A model generated the notes under the pieces. It ran no database searches. It was not told the origin of the DNA and was given only the letters and a program-made list of their open reading frames with translations. From an uncultured Dysosmobacter sp. (GTDB lineage Bacteria; Bacillota; Clostridia; Oscillospirales; Oscillospiraceae), in contig CAKTSC010000075.1 of NCBI GenBank assembly GCA_934597465.1, forward strand, positions 1 through 6,802: 6,802 nt of DNA, written 5' to 3'. Below are positions 4,209 through 6,802 of the stretch, one piece after another. Position 1 is the first letter of the stretch. Each line of letters begins with the position of its first letter. Position numbers and translations under genes: made by a program.

Positions 4209-5654
4209 ATGAAAGAGGAAAAGCTGAACCTGAGCCTTCTCTGCGATTTCTACGAGCTCACCATGGGCAACGGCTATCTGGAGGCCGGGTATCAGGATCG
4301 CATCACGTACTTCGACGTCTTCTTCCGGGACGTGCCGGATAACGGCGGCTTCGCCATCTGCGCGGGTCTTGACCAGTTCATCGACTACATGGAGAACCTG
4401 CACTTCTCCGAGGAGGACATTGAGTACCTCCGGAGCAAGGGCCTCTTCTCCGAGAGATTCCTGGACTACCTGCGGCATTTCAGGTTCACCGGCGACATCT
4501 GGGCCATCCCTGAGGGCACGCCCATCTTCCCCCGGGAGCCCATCCTCACCGTCCGGGCTCCCGCCATCCAGGCCCAGCTCATCGAGACCTTCGCCCTGCT
4601 GTGCCTGAACCACCAGAGCCTCATCGCCACCAAGGCAAACCGCATCGTCCGGGCGGCGGAGGGCCGCACCGTGCTGGAGTTCGGCTCCCGCCGGGCCCAG
4701 GGGACGGACGCCGCCATCACCGGCGCCCGGGCCGCCTACATCGGCGGCTGCAAGGGCACGGCCTGCGCCCTCTCCGACCAGGTCTTCGGCGTCCCGGCAG
4801 GGGGCACCATGGCCCACGCCTGGGTGCAGATGTTCCCCAGCCAGTACGAGGCCTTCAAGACCTACTGCGAGATCTACCCCCACAACGCCGTGCTGCTGGT
4901 GGACACCTATAATACCCTGAAATCCGGCGTGCCGGACGCCATCCGGGCCTTTAACGAGGTACTGAAGCCCCTGGGCATCACCAAGTGCGGCATCCGCCTG
5001 GACTCCGGCGACATCACCTATCTCTCCCAGCAGGCCCGCAGGATGCTGGACGAGGCGGGCTGGACGGAGTGCGAGATCTCCGCCTCCAACTCCCTGGATG
5101 AATATATCATCCGGGATCTCCTGCTCCAGGGGGCCAAGGTGGATATGTTCGGCGTGGGCGAGCGGCTCATCACCGCCCGCAGCGAGCCGGTCTTCGGCGG
5201 CGTCTACAAGCTGGCCGCCGTGGAGGATGAGGAGGGCTGCATCATCCCCAAGATCAAGCTCAGCGAGAACGTCACCAAGATCACAAACCCCCACTTCAAG
5301 AAGGTCTACCGCCTCTTCGACCGGGAGACCGGCAAGGCCGAGGCGGACTATATCACCCTCTACGACGAGCTGGTGGACGATACCGAGCCCCTGCGGCTCT
5401 TCGACCCCGAGGCCACCTGGAAGTGGAAGACCCTGGAGAGCTACCGGGCCGAGCCGCTGCTGCGGGCCGTCTACCGCAAGGGCCAGCTGGTCTACCAACG
5501 CCCCTCTCTCCAGGAGATCCAGCGCTACTGCGAGCAACAGGTGAACACCCTCTGGGACAGCGTGAAACGCTTCGAGAACCCCCACAACTACTACGTGGAT
5601 CTCTCCCTGAAGCTCTGGACGATCAAGGAGGAGCTCCTGCGCCAGAACGGCTGA
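4209..5654 (+). CDS. pncB: Nicotinate phosphoribosyltransferase
   Basis: This enzyme joins nicotinate and PRPP, helped by ATP hydrolysis, to form nicotinate mononucleotide (Preiss-Handler niacin salvage to NAD). The ATG at 4209 lies inside the transcript and follows GAGGTGG (4199-4205); the in-frame ATG at 4017 precedes the promoter and is excluded. It gives 481 residues, typical for the Firmicute form. Family signatures are LLCDFYELTMGNGYLE (10-25), LEFGSRRAQGTDAAITGAR (156-174), GTMAHAWVQMF (199-209), LVDTYNTLKSGVPDAI (230-245), GIRLDSGDITYLS (261-273) and DMFGVGERLITARSEPVFGG (312-331). H203 in GTMAHAW corresponds by motif to the histidine phosphorylated during catalysis in characterised enzymes. 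The gene is monocistronic: own promoter and a strong terminator. It is divergent from the CoA gene coaW. Confidence 0.97.
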   Translation: MKEEKLNLSLLCDFYELTMGNGYLEAGYQDRITYFDVFFRDVPDNGGFAICAGLDQFIDYMENLHFSEEDIEYLRSKGLFSERFLDYLRHFRFTGDIWAIPEGTPIFPREPILTVRAPAIQAQLIETFALLCLNHQSLIATKANRIVRAAEGRTVLEFGSRRAQGTDAAITGARAAYIGGCKGTACALSDQVFGVPAGGTMAHAWVQMFPSQYEAFKTYCEIYPHNAVLLVDTYNTLKSGVPDAIRAFNEVLKPLGITKCGIRLDSGDITYLSQQARRMLDEAGWTECEISASNSLDEYIIRDLLLQGAKVDMFGVGERLITARSEPVFGGVYKLAAVEDEEGCIIPKIKLSENVTKITNPHFKKVYRLFDRETGKAEADYITLYDELVDDTEPLRLFDPEATWKWKTLESYRAEPLLRAVYRKGQLVYQRPSLQEIQRYCEQQVNTLWDSVKRFENPHNYYVDLSLKLWTIKEELLRQNG

Positions 5655-5675
5655 ACACCCACCAAAAGCCCGCGA

Positions 5676-5713
5676 CCCGTCCTGCCGTTTTTGCGGCGGG
5701 ACGGGCCTTTTTT
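5676..5713 (+). terminator. Intrinsic terminator of pncB
   Basis: CCCGTCCTGCCG (5676-5687) pairs with CGGCGGGACGGG (5694-5705), with one G-T wobble, around the loop TTTTTG. CC and TTTTTT follow. Confidence 0.94.
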
Positions 5714-5862
5714 CGGAATTTTTCCCGGTTTTTCATGAATTTTCCCCCGAATCGCGTTGTTTGGAGGAGTACACCAAAAAAGAGATGTCTGGGGGAATTC
5801 TCCAAAATTCAGGGAAGGGATTTGCTTGAATGCACAAAAAAGGGGAAAATTCTGTTTCGATA
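5714..5862. other. AT-rich gap with overlapping inverted repeats, no convincing gene
   Basis: This stretch is clearly richer in A and T than the genes around it. GAATTTTCCCCC (5737-5748) is complementary to GGGGGAATTC (5791-5800) except for two extra T. TTTGGAG (5760-5766) is perfectly complementary to CTCCAAA (5800-5806). The two pairings share the base at 5800 and overlap in space, so they would compete. Open frames here are very short or lack a ribosome binding site. It could hold a small RNA or protein-binding sites, but nothing decides it. Confidence 0.35.
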
Positions 5863-5891
5863 TTGCAAAGATTTGTGAAAGCCATTATAAT
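5863..5891 (+). promoter_or_regulatory. Sigma-A promoter of the secreted phosphatase gene
   Basis: TTGCAA (5863-5868) and a perfect TATAAT (5886-5891) have a 17-base spacer. The start is expected near 5898, giving a leader of about 90 bases. Confidence 0.9.
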
Positions 5892-5900
5892 GAGCCACAA

Positions 5901-5945
5901 TGGTACCGCCCGCCGCCCCTTCTGCCGGGATGGCCTCCGGTACCG
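5901..5945 (+). other. Leader hairpin of the phosphatase gene
   Basis: TGGTACCG (5901-5908) can pair with CGGTACCG (5938-5945), and CCCG (5909-5912) with CGGG (5926-5929) inside it. The GGTACC sites are themselves palindromic; the second extends to CCGGTACCGG (5937-5946). No T run follows, so it is not a terminator. Confidence 0.4.
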
Positions 5946-5987
5946 GAATTTGAGGGAAAATCAAAAGGAAAAGAGGAGGACGAACGA

Positions 5988-6802
5988 ATGAAAAAGCGCA
6001 TTCTCGCGGCAGTCCTGACCCTGGCTATGGTGTTCAGCCTCAGCGTCAGCGCCTCCGCCGCCAACAACGTCATCCGCACGGAAGACGTGAAGATCTCGGT
6101 GGACGGCAAGACCATCGACGTGCCCAAGGGTTCCATCTGGATCTCCGAGGACGGCTACACCATGGTGGGCGCCCGCGCTTTGGCCGAGGGCTTCGGCGCG
6201 GAGATCAAGTGGGACTCCGCCACCCGCACCGCCGTCATCACCGGTATGGAGAAGAAGGTGGGCGTCTATTCCCCCGTGGCCGCCTATGAGAACATGGTGG
6301 GCGCCGCCGTCTGGCAGATGTCCGCCGAGTGCCACGGCCTCATGATGCAGGCCTTCAACATCGGCAAGCGCAACGTGGACGAGATGGTGGCCAAGGCCAA
6401 GGCCGGCACCGACGGCTTCAAGATGGAGAACGGCAAGCTCTTCAAGGACGGCAAGCGCGTGGCCGTCTTCAGCGACATCGATGACACCCTGGTGGACGGC
6501 GTCCACTACACCGCCAACGTGGTCGGCAAGGACGGCGACTGGAACAACGCCGCCTTCGCCCGCTTTGTCATGAGCGAGGGCTGCACCGCCCTGCCCGGCG
6601 CCGTGGAGTTCGTGAAGTACTGCGTGGACAACGGCATCGAGTTCTTCTATGTCACCAACCGCTATGACCAGGGCTACAAGGTGGGCCAGAAGGACAGCAA
6701 GGGCGGCTACGACGGCAAGGACGGCTACAAGTACGCTGATGGAACCCTTATCGGCACCTCCACCTATGATGTTTTCGGCAAGACCTTCTATGACATCTCC
6801 TA
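5988..6802 (+). CDS. Secreted acid phosphatase (HAD-IIIB, class C) with N-terminal stalk domain, 3' end cut off
   Basis: The ATG follows GAGGAGG (5973-5979) at 8 bases. The frame stays open for 271 codons to the window edge. Residues 1-24 form a signal peptide (KKR, a hydrophobic core, then ASA before A25). No lipobox cysteine is present, unlike the e(P4) lipoprotein relatives. Residues about 34-85 match the copper-amine-oxidase-N-like repeat: VDGKTIDVPKG, then DGYTMVGARALAEGFGAEIK and WDSATRTAVI. The catalytic domain begins near 95 with the helical YENMVGAAVWQMSAE. HAD motif I is VFSDIDDTLVDG (D163 nucleophile, D165). LPGAVEFVKYCVDNGIEFFY leads into motif II VTNR (T223). This LPGAVEF...FYVTNR arrangement is that of class C acid phosphatases and 5'-nucleotidases. 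A Gly/Lys/Asp/Tyr-rich stretch (about 228-252) follows, where relatives are usually shorter. The later motifs are outside the window. Its likely job is releasing phosphate from nucleotides or other esters outside the membrane. Confidence 0.87.
   Translation, partial: MKKRILAAVLTLAMVFSLSVSASAANNVIRTEDVKISVDGKTIDVPKGSIWISEDGYTMVGARALAEGFGAEIKWDSATRTAVITGMEKKVGVYSPVAAYENMVGAAVWQMSAECHGLMMQAFNIGKRNVDEMVAKAKAGTDGFKMENGKLFKDGKRVAVFSDIDDTLVDGVHYTANVVGKDGDWNNAAFARFVMSEGCTALPGAVEFVKYCVDNGIEFFYVTNRYDQGYKVGQKDSKGGYDGKDGYKYADGTLIGTSTYDVFGKTFYDIS

Noticed and set aside
4014..5585. A 523-residue open frame on the minus strand over pncB
   Set aside because: It is a mirror of the clearly real pncB. Its composition (Gly/Leu/Asp/Val/His-rich) is typical of antisense reading in GC-rich genes, and it matches no family.
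5900..5953. A 17-codon leader ORF (MVPPAAPSAGMASGTGI) in the phosphatase leader
   Set aside because: Its ATG is almost at the predicted transcript start and lacks a ribosome binding site. The codons show no run of a single regulatory amino acid, so the match to an open frame is probably chance.

Overview
The window comes from a GC-rich, low-complexity-tolerant Firmicute, most likely a clostridial gut anaerobe of the Oscillospiraceae type (Flavonifractor/Lawsonibacter/Oscillibacter-like). That placement is an inference. It rests on the S21 tail sequence, strong AGGAGG-type ribosome binding sites, textbook sigma-A promoters, the yqeG-efp-CD1247-type gene neighbourhood and an intergenic heptad repeat of a kind I associate with that group. 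No tRNA, rRNA, CRISPR array, transposase or phage gene is visible.

Layout, left to right. The end of rpsU (+) is closed by a strong intrinsic terminator. A convergent intergenic stretch follows with a tandem heptad repeat and a GC palindrome, then a minus-strand gene for a small, probably degenerate GH18-like TIM-barrel protein. Back to back with that gene runs a plus-strand cluster: yqeG (HAD phosphatase), efp (elongation factor P, with its own promoter and a structured leader) and a very acidic zinc-ribbon protein of the CD1247 N-terminal type. A 14-bp-stem terminator ends the cluster. A second convergent intergenic region holds a second copy of the heptad/palindrome element.

A divergent pair of cofactor genes comes next: type II pantothenate kinase (minus strand; first step of CoA synthesis) and nicotinate phosphoribosyltransferase pncB (plus strand; niacin salvage to NAD). 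Each has a near-consensus promoter with a 17-bp spacer. Between the promoters lie two copies of TTTCCGCAC and one inverted relative. The pncB leader contains a long bulged hairpin and then a terminator-like hairpin with a T5 run just before the ribosome binding site.

After the pncB terminator there are about 330 bases without a convincing gene: an AT-rich stretch with overlapping inverted repeats, a strong promoter and a GC-rich leader. The last gene, cut by the window edge, encodes a secreted protein with a signal peptide, a copper-amine-oxidase-N-like (stalk) domain and a class C/HAD-IIIB acid phosphatase domain.

Most of the window is housekeeping. I see no clear undescribed multi-gene system. 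The points most worth a second look are the composite repeat in both convergent intergenic regions, the attenuator-like pncB leader with the shared divergent control region, and the unusual domain pairing of the secreted phosphatase.
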